64,000 nucleotides of DNA from Radiobacillus kanasensis (lineage in GTDB: Bacteria; Bacillota; Bacilli; Bacillales; Amphibacillaceae), in contig NZ_CP088020.1 in assembly GCF_021049245.1 (NCBI RefSeq), positions 124,001-188,000 on the forward strand, written 5' to 3'. The translations under genes were made by a program, and so were the position numbers. Below the pieces are notes generated by a model, which did no database searches, was not told where the DNA came from, and saw nothing but the letters and a program-made list of their open reading frames with translations. Shown here piece by piece: positions 16,448-26,158 of the stretch. Every line of letters begins with the position of its first letter. Position 1 is the stretch's first letter.

Positions 16448-16735
16448 AAAAAAACTCACCCCCAAGACCTTTGTCTTGAGGACGAGTTGTTGCGCGCCGT
16501 GGTGCCACCTCAGTTTGGTAATATGTCACCATATTAGCCTTATTAGGTACGGTATGAAGTTCATACATATACCCTAGCTCTATAACAGGAGCTCCTGTCA
16601 CACTATCACCTACATGGATCCAATGTGCTGCTCTGAGGCTTGCTTCCAACCATTAATTCTTACTCCTTTTCACCAACTGGAGCTCTCTTTAAAGAATTGC
16701 ATGACTGTACTCTTCTCTTCATAGCATTTATTTGA
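16448..16735 (-). ncRNA. T-box riboswitch upstream of the MFS gene
   Basis: On the minus strand the leader holds GAAGAGTACAG (stem I base with AGTA), AAAGAGAGCTCC with loop AGTTGGTGAAA and closing GGAG (the distal AG-bulge and terminal loop of stem I), the T-box TGAGGTGGCACCACG (16498-16512), and a terminator ACTCGTCCTCAAGAC/GTCTTGGGGGTGAGT (16454-16487) with a U run. This is the full order of a Bacillus T-box. The specifier codon lies near AATGGTTGGAAGC. TGG (Trp), GTT (Val) or TTG (Leu) would all fit, and I cannot choose without folding. The 5' limit is approximate. Confidence 0.88.
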
Positions 16736-16739
16736 TTGT

Positions 16740-17094
16740 AGACTTATAATGTTAGATAACCATACTAAACCTTTTGGAGGAAGTAAAGAACTTTTTTATA
16801 ATTGTCATTTTAAGTTATTGAATATATTGTCTTACCTCAAAAGGGCGCTAACTTAAGATCACCAATTTGACTATGCCGCAATCAGGCGCATTTCCGGAAT
16901 AAGGATCAGCGCTAACATTATAATGGCCATTTTTTTGAAGAGCGTTTGCCGATAATTTGGAGTTATTTCAAAGTGTTTTATTAAGAATGAGAAGGACTTG
17001 CTTTACCCTACATTAACGGGAGTTTTGTTTAGCAAAGATATTTTATTAATTGTAATAAAGCTGGATTAAAACTCTGTGGGAAGGATGTATTATA
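16740..17094. other. Intergenic stretch without recognised genes
   Basis: This is the divergent spacer between the T-box leader and the GNAT gene. It contains GGCGCTAAC and AGCGCTAAC as two short direct copies about 70 nt apart. It is otherwise AT-rich, with no convincing frame. Confidence 0.5.
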
Positions 17095-17925
17095 TTGATT
17101 ACTGAACTAAACACGAGAGATTTTTATAAATGTAAAAGTTTAATAAATGAGAAAGGCAATTTAGAAGTTAAAGCAGTAATTGAAGGAATAAATCCTGGTC
17201 GTATATTTGTAGATAATAACGATTCTCCTAAAACAGGACTTATTTGGTTAGGTAATAATGATGGGTTTTTCTTTATTGGCAATGAAGAAAATAAGATATT
17301 TAATAATAATATAATCGATTTTATCGATAAAACAATAGTTCCTGAAGCAAAGAAACTTCAAGTAAATTATTTTATAGGAATTGGTAATCACCAAAGATGG
17401 GATAAGACCATAGAAAAACTCTTTGAACATCGTCAAATGAAAATGTCGAATCAGAAAGTTTATGAGTTGCAAAAAGCTAATTATAAGGAAAAATTCAATC
17501 CTACGATTGATCAAGAATACAAGGTTTTAAAAATAAATAAGGTCCTTTATGAAAACAATGATCAATCACTTGAAAACATTGAATTCTTACGCTCAAAGAT
17601 ATTAGAGTTTTGGACTTCACCCGAAAGTTTTTTTAACAAAGGAATTGGCTATTGTATTGCCTATAATAATAAGATTGTGAGTGTATGTTTTTCAGGATTT
17701 GTAGTTGAAAATATGCACGCTATTGATATAGAAACAATAGAGGCATATCAGGGCAATAAATTAGCTCAAAAGATAGCCCACTATGTTGTAAACGATTGTA
17801 TTAGCAATGGTATGGTTCCGTACTGGGATTGCATGGAGACAAACAAGCCCTCTAATGCAATTGCACAAAATATGGGGTTTACAAATGTTTTCAACTATGT
17901 AGTGTATATGTTTCCGCTTGAGTAA
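17095..17925 (+). CDS. GNAT-family N-acetyltransferase (GNAT_acetyltran / ZmaR-like)
   Basis: A 276-residue protein that reads like the two-domain GNAT group including the zwittermicin resistance protein. The N-terminal half (about 1-135) has FVDNNDSPKTGLIWLGNNDG. The C-terminal acetyltransferase half has GIGYCIAYNNKIVSVCFSGF, then the acetyl-CoA loop IETIEAYQGNKLAQKIAHYV (about 220-240) and the closing CMETNKPSNAIAQNMGF. The start is TTG behind GGAAGGA. The base composition is clearly AT-richer than its neighbours, which suggests recent transfer. The substrate is unknown. Confidence 0.8.
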   Translation: MITELNTRDFYKCKSLINEKGNLEVKAVIEGINPGRIFVDNNDSPKTGLIWLGNNDGFFFIGNEENKIFNNNIIDFIDKTIVPEAKKLQVNYFIGIGNHQRWDKTIEKLFEHRQMKMSNQKVYELQKANYKEKFNPTIDQEYKVLKINKVLYENNDQSLENIEFLRSKILEFWTSPESFFNKGIGYCIAYNNKIVSVCFSGFVVENMHAIDIETIEAYQGNKLAQKIAHYVVNDCISNGMVPYWDCMETNKPSNAIAQNMGFTNVFNYVVYMFPLE

Positions 17926-18312
17926 AATACAACATTAAGCTAACGAGAAAGTTCTGCACATACGGGTTGTATTAGTTAAACAATGTTAGTTCAATTAAAG
18001 GGCGTGTTTGCTTTATAAGGGCAAGCGCTTTTTCCTATCAATATATAATCAGCAACTAAACAATTTATCAAAGAACTTTCTTCTAAAAAATCAGGGAAAA
18101 ATAATTTAAGTAGTAAAATTAATTTAGGAAAAGTTTAATTGAATTCTAAATAACTACTTATGTAAAATTATGTTAGAACTCTTACAATTAAAGACGCAAT
18201 ATGCTGGTATATATGACGCTTTTATGTTAAAAAAGTGACAACTTACGTTCGAATTCACACATTTTGTGGGTTTAAATGAAATTTAACCGTTTGTAAAAAA
18301 GTTGCGAGCCTT

Positions 18313-18348
18313 ACCCCTTTGGATACTATTATCTAAAGGGGTGTTTTT
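18313..18348 (+). terminator. Intrinsic terminator
   Basis: ACCCCTTTGGAT/ATCTAAAGGGGT stem with a 6-nt loop, then GTTTTT. It is the nearest clear terminator downstream of the GNAT gene, although 390 nt away. Confidence 0.7.
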
Positions 18349-18647
18349 GTGTGGAATAGAAAATGAACATCTAAAATTAAAGAGGGGCGAGGAACTGGTA
18401 GTGGGTAGACTATCGGACTAACACCTTTGCGCTCCCAATATTCCCGTTCAATTTCAAATTTATCTAATACACGTCCTTCTAATAAATTATCTTTCATTTT
18501 GATAGTATGAGCGACTTTAAACACGCCTTGTCCCTTGTCAATCGTTAATTAAATGTCTGTTGGCATAACAAAAGGTTCGCCTGTTTTTGGATCAGCTGGG
18601 TGTTTAATTCCAAGCTCTTCCGCAATGACAAATCGTCTCACATTCAT
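18333..18647 (-). pseudogene. Remnant of a Tn7-type transposase subunit TnsA
   Basis: The minus strand encodes MNVRRFVIAEELGIKHPADP, then TGEPFVMPTDI, an in-frame TAA, LTIDKGQGVFKVAHTIK, and VLDKFEIEREYWERKGV. This is the order of the TnsA endonuclease core (HPxDPxTxEPxVMTTDxLxT, then the KLEIERxYWxxxG region). After RKGV the similarity stops. The N-terminus and C-terminus are missing and there is a nonsense codon, so this is a decayed fragment. No TnsB, C, D or transposon ends are visible nearby. The assignment is by motif recall and should be checked by profile search. Confidence 0.65.
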
Positions 18648-18736
18648 TGCTCATTTGATAAAATTATATATTCATTCCAGGTGGGACACCGACAAAACAA
18701 TTGATTATGGTATGCCGCTAGTGCAAAACTACAGGA

Positions 18737-18780
18737 AAAGAATCCATTTTGATCATTATTTTTTCAAAATGGATTCTTTT
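18737..18780. repeat. Perfect 17-bp inverted repeat
   Basis: AAAAGAATCCATTTTGA (18737-18753) and its exact complement (18764-18780) with a 10-nt loop. It could serve as a terminator in either direction, although no coding gene abuts it. Confidence 0.65.
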
Positions 18781-18992
18781 CATTGATCGTAAAGTATAGG
18801 TTTGTTAGGTATTTTTAATCAAACTTTATTTGAAAGTTAATGAGCTGGTGTTATTCCAAACCATCATTTCATTCTTTCATCAATTTCTACTTGCCTATTT
18901 CTTTTGCTTTCTTTGTTTTTACTCAGCATCGGCCTTTGTTAACTTTATACACCAAAATGGCGTTAATCTTCCTATAGTATAGACAGAAAGTT

Positions 18993-19703
18993 TTATATTG
19001 TTTGCAACGTAGGTCTGATGACAATCTCGTTTACGTTGGCATCATCAGGCTGATTGATTGCATACGCAATAGCCTGTGAGACAGCGGATGGGGAAAGACT
19101 TGGATAGTCTGAATACTCTTCCAACACACCAGTCGCGGTCATTCCGGGTGAGATGATTGTAGACCGAATCCCAGAATCCGTTGATTCTTCCTGACGCAGC
19201 CCTTCCGAGATTGCGCGGACAGCAGACTTGCTTGCGCTGTATACAGTAGTTGTCGGGATAATCCTATGTCCCATCACGGAAGATATGTTGATAATATGTC
19301 CTGATTTTTGTTTCCTCATTGTAGGCAATACTGCAGCAATGCCGTTAAGAACTCCCTTGATATTTACATCAATGGTTTGCTCCCATTCGTTCATTTTAAG
19401 TTCATGTAAATGAGAATTCAACTGAACACCCGCATTATTGATAAGAACATCAGTTTGCCCAAACTTTTCCAACGCATATTCTGTCAATCTTTGCATGTCT
19501 TCAGCATTAGTAACATCTGTCTGCATATAAACTGCGTTACCACCCTCTTGAAGAATGTTGTCTACAATGGTTCTCATTCGATCCTCTCTTCTTGCTGCCA
19601 ACACAAGTCTTGCTCCATGATGAGCTAAGTACTTGGCAGTGGCTTCTCCAATTCCACTGGATGCCCCTGTAATAATAACGACCTTAGATTGTAAGTTTTC
19701 CAT
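18993..19703 (-). CDS. Short-chain dehydrogenase/reductase (SDR)
   Basis: An NAD(P)-dependent oxidoreductase of 236 residues with the classical signatures: TGASSGIG for the cofactor loop (13-20), NNAG (about 89-92), and a catalytic Ser in NISSVMG followed by Tyr-x-x-x-Lys in VYSASK (about 155-160). The basic ARRED after strand 2 favours NADPH. It ends [12 protein letters not shown], close to the ending of the other SDR at 25152-25883, so the two may be paralogs. It is transcribed away from a TetR gene 187 nt upstream, a common regulator/enzyme pair. The substrate is unknown. Confidence 0.88.
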   Translation of the reverse strand: MENLQSKVVIITGASSGIGEATAKYLAHHGARLVLAARREDRMRTIVDNILQEGGNAVYMQTDVTNAEDMQRLTEYALEKFGQTDVLINNAGVQLNSHLHELKMNEWEQTIDVNIKGVLNGIAAVLPTMRKQKSGHIINISSVMGHRIIPTTTVYSASKSAVRAISEGLRQEESTDSGIRSTIISPGMTATGVLEEYSDYPSLSPSAVSQAIAYAINQPDDANVNEIVIRPTLQTI

Positions 19704-19890
19704 GTCTATCGCTCCTTAAATGAATTTTTTTGTACCTTCCAACAGTTATTTGAACAAATGTTGATTATTAGACTGTTGTTGAGTATTATTATAAGGAGAA
19801 TAAAGATGAATTCAATCGCTAATATACGTGCTTTTGTACTATATACAACAAACGGATGAAAATTGTTGATTAACGAAAGGAGACAAACAA

Positions 19891-20463
19891 ATGGAAACCA
19901 AAACAGATAGACGAATTCTTAGAACGAAAAAAGCCATTAATGAAGCGTTTTTGGGATTGCTTACGGAAAAAGAATTTGATCGAATTACCATTAATGACAT
20001 TTCCGAACGTGCTAATGTGAATCGCGGGACTTTTTATCTTCATTATATGGATAAGTATGATTTGTTAGATCATAGTATCGATGATCATTTGAACAGAATG
20101 ATTTTCTCTTGTACCTTTACCAAGTTTACAGAGGAAAAACTGGAGAAGACTGAGGCAATTGAGGCGCTGAAGTCCTTGTTTATTTATGTTGAGGAGAATT
20201 TCATATTCTTTTCTTCCATGCTATCCAATAAAAAAACTTCCGCATTTCGGGAACGGATGATGGCATTGCTTTCGTCTGGTATGCAGAAGAAAATTCAGAT
20301 GCAGGGCATCAATCAGAACATAGATAAGGAATTGATTGTACAATTTATGACCACAGCCTTTGTCGGAACGGTGGAGAGCTGGATACTGAATAACATGCCA
20401 CAGCCACCTCAATGGATGGCAGAGCAAATATGGACATTATTTGAACGGAATGGTTGTAAATAA
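19891..20463 (+). CDS. TetR/AcrR-family transcriptional regulator
   Basis: A 190-residue repressor-type protein. The N-terminal HTH (about 8-55) reads ILRTKKAINEAFLGLL and ITINDISERANVNRGTFYLHY. The C-terminal ligand domain has the EALKSLFIYVEENFIFFSSM pattern of TetR_C-type regulators paired with dehydrogenases. It is divergent from the SDR gene and probably represses it and itself from the 187-nt shared spacer. I could not find an unambiguous operator palindrome there. AAAGGAG precedes the ATG. Confidence 0.88.
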   Translation: METKTDRRILRTKKAINEAFLGLLTEKEFDRITINDISERANVNRGTFYLHYMDKYDLLDHSIDDHLNRMIFSCTFTKFTEEKLEKTEAIEALKSLFIYVEENFIFFSSMLSNKKTSAFRERMMALLSSGMQKKIQMQGINQNIDKELIVQFMTTAFVGTVESWILNNMPQPPQWMAEQIWTLFERNGCK

Positions 20464-20513
20464 CTTAAACGATATGGTTTCGGCACCAATAACTATCGTA
20501 TCACCAAGACAAT

Positions 20514-20557
20514 AGCGGCAGTCTAAGAATTTATTTATCAAGTCTTAGACTGCCGCT
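20514..20557 (+). terminator. Inverted repeat after the TetR gene
   Basis: AGCGGCAGTCTAAG pairs with CTTAGACTGCCGCT (14 bp) across a 16-nt loop. Only a weak T run follows, so termination is likely but not certain. Confidence 0.6.
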
Positions 20558-20902
20558 TCTTCCATTCAAAAACCGCGATAAATCAATGACTCCAATCTAA
20601 GACTTAATTTCCGCCGAACCGAAATCAGCTATTCCTAAAGAATTAAAGGTAGAGCTACTCAACAACCTCTCCAAATCACTTTAAACTCCTCGTTGGATAG
20701 GAGGATATAAGGAGATGTTAGCAATGGCACAAGGATCGAGAGAAGAAAATTAACGAGATAGTTGGGAAAGTGAACTTGTAAAATAAAGGGAGAAAAACTA
20801 CTGCAATCTGGCAGGCCATTTAGGTGAGCGGCTGAAAAATGCGAACGATAGGCAAGTATAGATCTAAGTCTCACTGTTGATCTGCTGGCGCTCAATCGGC
20901 TA
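20558..20902. other. Gene-free stretch, possibly decayed coding sequence
   Basis: On the plus strand a frame reading AIPKELKVELLNNLSKSL is followed by a stop, then GGYKEMLAMAQGSREEN and another stop. It looks like the residue of a gene, but I cannot assign a family. Confidence 0.3.
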
Positions 20903-21316
20903 CTAAGCGTCCTTCCGGGTTTTTCCCCATTTGCTGGGATTGGTTGTGTCCGGGATGCGGTGCTTCAAAATGGCCTGATATTGGAGTTTTTTTTCTTCCA
21001 AATGGTCGACGCGCTGCTTGGCTTCTTCGAGCTGAATTAGTGCCACTTCTGTATATTCCATCATAAGTGCGAAGCGCTGCGGAACGGTCGAATCACCTTC
21101 GAGGCAGAGGTCGACGTACGTTTTGATTTTTTCAATCGGCATCCCAGTCTGCTTGAGGCATTTGGCGCCATACAGCCAGTTGATCGATTCTTCGTCGAAC
21201 AGCCGGATGTTGTTTTTATTACGCTGTACACTTGGTACCAGGCCTTTATCCGTGTAAAAGCGCACGGCATGCTCGGTGAGTCCCGTTATCAAGGCGGCTT
21301 CTTTGACAGTATGCAT
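20903..21316 (-). CDS. MerR-family transcriptional regulator
   Basis: A 137-residue activator-type regulator. The winged HTH (1-70) reads HTVKEAALITGLTEHAVRFY, then GLVPSVQRNKNNIRLFDEES. The dimerisation coil (about 78-118) reads ALMMEYTEVALIQLEEAKQRV. It has no C-terminal metal-binding cysteines, so it belongs with the aldehyde/electrophile-type MerR proteins (AdhR or YfmP-like). It is divergent from the aldo-keto reductase and shares with it a MerR-type promoter with a palindromic spacer. Its G+C content is clearly higher than the surroundings, as is that of the reductase. Confidence 0.88.
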   Translation of the reverse strand: MHTVKEAALITGLTEHAVRFYTDKGLVPSVQRNKNNIRLFDEESINWLYGAKCLKQTGMPIEKIKTYVDLCLEGDSTVPQRFALMMEYTEVALIQLEEAKQRVDHLEEKKLQYQAILKHRIPDTTNPSKWGKTRKDA

Positions 21317-21354
21317 GTGTATTCCTCCTTGTGAAAAAAATCGTTGTAAACGGC

Positions 21355-21385
21355 TTGCCTTCGTGTAACACGAAGGCGATAAGCT
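21355..21385 (+). promoter_or_regulatory. MerR-type promoter with 19-bp spacer and operator palindrome
   Basis: TTGCCT (21355-21360), 19 nt, TAAGCT. A perfect inverted repeat, GCCTTCGTGT at 21357-21366 and ACACGAAGGC at 21368-21377, sits between the elements. The over-long spacer plus central palindrome is the hallmark of promoters activated by MerR proteins by DNA twisting. It should drive the reductase. Confidence 0.8.
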
Positions 21386-21393
21386 TATTATAG

Positions 21394-22341
<948 letters not shown>

Positions 22342-22393
22342 CCTTGGTCGAACCGTAAATTCATTACGTAACCATCTTCATATGCATAAAGGA

Positions 22394-22442
22394 AGAGAGT
22401 ATCTCATAAGCCTAGCGGTTTTTGAAGATACTCTCTCTTTTT
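22394..22442 (+). terminator. Terminator after the aldo/keto reductase
   Basis: AGAGAGTATCT/AGATACTCTCT stem, then CTTTTT. The 250 nt that follow to the next gene hold no recognisable feature. Confidence 0.8.
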
Positions 22443-22692
22443 AAACTTAAATTTATTCGTGGGAATCCAATCCTTGAGTTGTAAGGCTTCAGTTGACCTC
22501 AAGTTCTTATACCTACAGTCAGTTATTGTATCTCTTTTTTGTCCTTATACAAAATATCTATTGGGTGAAATGGTACGGCATATCACATATTTTTTTATCC
22601 TAATATCTCCATAAGTAATGTTAGATTAAAACTCATTAAATGCTAATAGCTGGGAAGGTTAACGACAAACAAGTAAAAAAGGAGATATTTAT

Positions 22693-23148
22693 ATGAAAAG
22701 ATTACTATTCCTTTTGATGGTTTCGTTTTTCCTTTTATCTGGATTTGAGCATCAGGATGATTTAGAAATAGTGAATATAGAGACAACAGTAATTGAATCT
22801 CAAAAAACCTTGCGTTATGACTTTGAAATCAAAAATACAAGTTCAGAAAGAGTTGGAGGGGAATTTGACTACCCAGGTCATAATATTTATGGGATGGAGC
22901 TAGTCGTTATCCCAGGGAAGAAGTTAGAGCCATTAATGGAGATGGAAACCGGAACAAAATATAAAAAAATGAAACCATCAGGGTTCGGTGGAAGTGGGTT
23001 TATCCGACCGAATGGAGTAGGGAAGTTTCATGCGGAATACCATTTTAAAGAAGAAAAGGATTTAGAAAAGGTAAGAGAGTTTGCATTAAACGCCACATTA
23101 CGTATTCTACATGGAACAAACATAATTGCAGAGCTTCCTTTAAAATAA
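22693..23148 (+). CDS. Exported hypothetical protein (151 aa)
   Basis: The N-terminal segment MKRLLFLLMVSFFLLSGFEH is a hydrophobic signal, without a lipobox Cys. The mature part is rich in beta strands, with EIKNTSSERVGGEFDYPGH and SGFIRPNGVGKFHAEYHF, and looks like a small immunoglobulin-like or FixG-like fold. I do not recognise a named family. AAAGGAGATATTTAT precedes the ATG. It appears to be a single gene. Confidence 0.7.
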   Translation: MKRLLFLLMVSFFLLSGFEHQDDLEIVNIETTVIESQKTLRYDFEIKNTSSERVGGEFDYPGHNIYGMELVVIPGKKLEPLMEMETGTKYKKMKPSGFGGSGFIRPNGVGKFHAEYHFKEEKDLEKVREFALNATLRILHGTNIIAELPLK

Positions 23149-23198
23149 TCAAATATTAACATAATGCGGGAGGGAATTATGGCAAACATACCTTTGAG

Positions 23199-23390
23199 TT
23201 GAACCAGGTAAAGGAACGGGGTAGAAATGTGGAGAGGTCCTTTGCAATTTTTACAATGGAAAAGGGCACAACCTTTATCACAATATGTCACGATGGGAAT
23301 GGTTTTTATCTTTATTCCAATGAGAATAAATATGCTTCGGTTGAGCGTTTAATAGAGAACCTGCCCCCAGTTCATTGGTCAATCAGATAA
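23199..23390 (+). CDS. Doubtful small frame, possibly a 5'-truncated gene
   Basis: A 63-codon frame begins at TTG and continues open upstream in frame (NYGKHTFELNQVKER). The composition is protein-like (SFAIFTMEKGTTFITICHDG). A ribosome site GGGAGGG with ATG at 23179 exists but reads another frame that stops after seven codons, so a frameshift may have split the gene. Confidence 0.35.
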   Translation: MNQVKERGRNVERSFAIFTMEKGTTFITICHDGNGFYLYSNENKYASVERLIENLPPVHWSIR

Positions 23391-23503
23391 ATGGTAAATT
23401 AATTGGTGAGGAAGAATAGTTTTTTTGTATTTCGTATAGTTATACTGCTCATTTGATAATCTATATGTTTACAATCCAAATGACCTTCTATTTAAAAAAA
23501 GTG

Positions 23504-23530
23504 TGAAACAAAATTGAAAATGTAATCGTA
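23504..23530 (+). promoter_or_regulatory. SigW-type promoter upstream of the TerC gene
   Basis: TGAAAC, 17 nt, CGTA, the same elements and spacing as the promoter of sigW in this window. It lies about 310 nt before the TerC-family gene, with no gene in between. TerC paralogs of B. subtilis (yceF in the yce operon) are known SigW targets. Confidence 0.6.
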
Positions 23531-23838
23531 ACTATTAAGGGGAATAAAGATAGAATAGAAAAATTATGGTTCTTTTATCGTGCGTAGACTGTATGACTTC
23601 AAAGGGGGCATTAATCTAATAATAATTGGCATTTTTTTAATTACGAATTATTCTATCTTATCCACTAATGCGGCAGTTACTTTAATAACTTAACATTTGG
23701 TCCATATAGCAAATAGAGTAAAAATTAACTTTAAAATAATGGTAGACAGATCCCAAAGGATTATCAGTAGCATAAAAGGACATGCTATGTTTAGCGAAAA
23801 CTTGAATGGGTCTTTATCTTTAAAGGAGTGAAGATAGA

Positions 23839-24594
23839 ATGGAGTCACTATGGCTAGAGTATGCATGGGCATTACTAATTCTAATCGGATTAGAAGGATT
23901 ATTGTCTGCTGACAATGCCCTTGTACTAGCAGTTATAGCAAAGCATTTACCGGAAGATCAGAAAAAAAGAGCCATAAATTACGGAATTATTATGGCTTTC
24001 GCTTTTAGATTTGCTGCACTTTTTGCAATTTCTTTTATTGCGAATGTCTGGCAGATACAGGCGATAGGAGCGGCTTATCTTCTTTACCTAGGATTAAAGC
24101 ATGTCATTAAGGCACGGTTCGGGAAAGAAAATAAGAATATCCATAAGGACGATGAAAAGGAATCAGCTGGTAAAGGTTTCTGGCCCACAGTAGGGAAGAT
24201 CGCATTAGCTGACCTAGCTTTTGCAATTGATTCAATTTTAGCTGCCGTTGCTCTTGCACTTGGCCTTCCAGATTCACCGTTGGACAATTTCGGTGGTATG
24301 GATGGAGGGAAATTTATTGTTGTAGTTCTTGGGGGTATTGCTGGTCTAATTTTAATTAAGTTTGCCGCAACCTGGTTTGTACAACTTCTAGAAAAGCGTC
24401 CGGCATTGGAAACAACAGCATATGCAATTGTTGCATGGGTCGGTGTCAAACTTGCTGTGATTACACTTGCTCATAAGGATATTGGAATATTGGATCATCA
24501 CTTTCCGCACAGTACCACTTGGACCCTAATCTTTTATGGAGTATTGGTCGCTATTGCTCTAATTGGTTGGTTTGCACCAGGTAAAAAGGAATAA
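23839..24594 (+). CDS. TerC-family membrane protein (putative Mn2+ exporter)
   Basis: A 251-residue integral membrane protein with about seven helices. The two TerC signatures are present: EGLLSADNALVLAVIAKHLP (about 19-38) and ADLAFAIDSILAAVAL (about 133-148), whose acidic residues bind metal. B. subtilis relatives (YceF/MeeF, YkoY/MeeY) export manganese to metallate secreted proteins. AAAGGAG stands before the ATG. A SigW-type promoter lies about 310 nt upstream, which would link it to envelope stress. I looked for a yybP-ykoY manganese riboswitch in the leader and did not find the core. Confidence 0.88.
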   Translation: MESLWLEYAWALLILIGLEGLLSADNALVLAVIAKHLPEDQKKRAINYGIIMAFAFRFAALFAISFIANVWQIQAIGAAYLLYLGLKHVIKARFGKENKNIHKDDEKESAGKGFWPTVGKIALADLAFAIDSILAAVALALGLPDSPLDNFGGMDGGKFIVVVLGGIAGLILIKFAATWFVQLLEKRPALETTAYAIVAWVGVKLAVITLAHKDIGILDHHFPHSTTWTLIFYGVLVAIALIGWFAPGKKE

Positions 24595-25101
24595 ATTTTT
24601 GGTTTGTGAACATTGAACATTGTATTTAAATAACGTGGCTTTAACGGGATGAGGGTATTATCTTTGTCATTGCCAGTCTTCTTACTTCTTTATTCTTTTT
24701 CTATTATGTCTCCCTGTTTCTTTCTCAGTTCCTATGCTAAAAGTCGGTATCTACTGCTAAATAGTTGGTAGCTGAAGGTGTATGGTGAGGGTAGGAAGAT
24801 TTAGATGGCACCTATGTACTGGTTCAATCTCAATCGATTCTTTCATAAAAGATCAACCATAATTCGGGCTGGATTCAATAGGATCCAGTCTTTTTTCTTT
24901 TGTTCAATACTCTTTAAAGCTTTGTCATAATCGGTTTTAAGTGCTGTCCGATTCTTTTCCCGTTGGGTTCCACAACATACAAAACCACGTATGATTCGCC
25001 TTTTCTTCTGTCTACCCTGTCTTAAAATTGCACCCTTTCCTGTCTTTTTTTATTCTCCCTCAATTATGGGGAAGAACTAAAAAGCCTATAAAAGAAACTA
25101 T
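24595..25101. other. Gene-free stretch with a possible decayed frame
   Basis: No intact gene. On the minus strand around 24860-25040 an open stretch reads KRRIIRGFVCCGTQREKN and KALKSIEQKKKDWILLNPAR. It is basic and protein-like but lacks a start and cannot be assigned. Confidence 0.3.
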
Positions 25102-25139
25102 CCTCCAATACCATTCAAACTGTAGTAGGGTATTGGAGG
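25102..25139 (-). terminator. Terminator of the SDR/Atu4866 operon
   Basis: CCTCCAATACC/GGTATTGGAGG stem, 12 nt after the SDR stop on the minus strand, followed by an AT-rich run. Confidence 0.7.
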
Positions 25140-25151
25140 AATCGTTTCAAA

Positions 25152-25883
25152 CTAAACTAACGGTCTAATCACCATTTCATTCACATCGACATCGGACGGC
25201 TGCTCAATCGCAAAAGCGATCGAACGCGCGATAGATTCCGCCGGTAATGCAATGCGCCGGTATTCCTTCATAAAATCTATGGTATCCTTGTGTGTAATAC
25301 TATCGGGAAGCTCAGATTCCGTTACGCCAGGCGATACAAGCGTCACACGAATGTTTTGTCCTGCTGTCTCTTGTCGCAACCCGTCCGTAATGGCCCGCAC
25401 TGCATATTTAGTTGCAGAGTAGACTGCAGCTGTAGGGGATACCTCATAGGCGCCAATGGAGGCAACGTTAATGAATTGTCCAAAACCCTGTTTTTTCATA
25501 ACTGGTAGTCCTGCGGCAATACCATGAAGAACCCCGCGGATATTAACGTCAATCATTTGATTCCATTCTTCAATTTTTAAAGCCTCTAACGGTGAGAGAG
25601 GCATAACGCCGGCATTGTTTACAATTGCATCTATCCGTCCAAAGTGACTCTGGGCCAGTTTGATTATTTCTTGCATTTGTTCAAGCTCTGTCACGTCAAG
25701 CCTTTGAAAAGCAACAGAACCACCATCCGTTTGTATCTCGGAAGCCAAGGCTTCTAGTCTTTCTACACGCCTGGCTCCAATTACAACATGAGTACCCTGG
25801 CTAGCGAGCAGACGGGCGGTTTCTTCCCCAATCCCGCTACTGGCACCTGTAATAATAACTGTTCTTCCTTCAAGTGAAGACAC
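25152..25883 (-). CDS. Short-chain dehydrogenase/reductase (SDR)
   Basis: A 243-residue NAD(P)-dependent oxidoreductase with TGASSGIG (12-19), the basic GARRVERLEAL after strand 2 that favours NADPH, NNAGVMP (about 88-94), and the catalytic Ser in INVASIGA with Tyr-x-x-x-Lys in VYSATK. It ends MVIRPLV, like the SDR at 18993-19703. It is two nt downstream of the Atu4866-type gene in the same operon and divergent from an AraC regulator. This gene set is known to recur in bacteria. The substrate is unknown. Confidence 0.9.
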   Translation of the reverse strand: MSSLEGRTVIITGASSGIGEETARLLASQGTHVVIGARRVERLEALASEIQTDGGSVAFQRLDVTELEQMQEIIKLAQSHFGRIDAIVNNAGVMPLSPLEALKIEEWNQMIDVNIRGVLHGIAAGLPVMKKQGFGQFINVASIGAYEVSPTAAVYSATKYAVRAITDGLRQETAGQNIRVTLVSPGVTESELPDSITHKDTIDFMKEYRRIALPAESIARSIAFAIEQPSDVDVNEMVIRPLV

Positions 25884-25885
25884 TA

Positions 25886-26158
25886 TTATTCGCCTCCTTC
25901 TTTTTGTTCTTCTCGATATAGCACCATTCCTTCGTGATACAGTACACCGTTGACAAAGTCACCGTCAGCCGTAAAGCCTGTGTCATCCACATATTCAATA
26001 TGGTTGCCTTCAATAGTATAGCTCCCTTGGTAAGCGCTCTTTCGATTACCACGGGCTTCATCGTACCGTCCATTCGGTAGTAGTTCATGTCGGATATGGC
26101 CATCTTTGGTGACCCACATGCCGACATAGGAATGTGAAGTTGCCTGTTCATTGTTCAT
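25886..26158 (-). CDS. Atu4866-domain protein
   Basis: A small all-beta protein of about 90 residues matching the Agrobacterium Atu4866 family: SYVGMWVTKDGHIRHELLPN, GRYDEARGNRKSAYQGSY, and IEYVDDTGFTADGDFVNG. The function of the family is unknown. The chosen ATG follows AAAGGGGAAAAGGAA. The frame stays open upstream and would add a hydrophobic segment (VLLLVLSFNLWLVAFQ), which could be an N-terminal anchor, but no ribosome site precedes it. It is followed after 2 nt by the SDR gene. Confidence 0.82.
   Translation of the reverse strand: MNNEQATSHSYVGMWVTKDGHIRHELLPNGRYDEARGNRKSAYQGSYTIEGNHIEYVDDTGFTADGDFVNGVLYHEGMVLYREEQKEGGE

Noticed and set aside
16428..16649. Minus-strand 73-codon frame ahead of the MFS gene
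   Set aside because: It coincides with the T-box leader and terminator. RNA structure explains the sequence better than coding.
17935..18060. Possible attC-like or terminator structure GGGCGTGTTTGC with GGGCAAGCGCTTTTT
   Set aside because: The arms pair only partly. It may be a degenerate terminator of the GNAT gene, but the pairing is too weak to list.
18553..18786. Plus-strand 77-codon frame
   Set aside because: It is antisense to the TnsA remnant and runs into a perfect inverted repeat. No ribosome site.
23570..23838. Possible yybP-ykoY manganese riboswitch before the TerC gene
   Set aside because: The leader has AAAGGGGGCATT but lacks the conserved paired GGGGAGUAG and CUACC blocks, so I do not call it.
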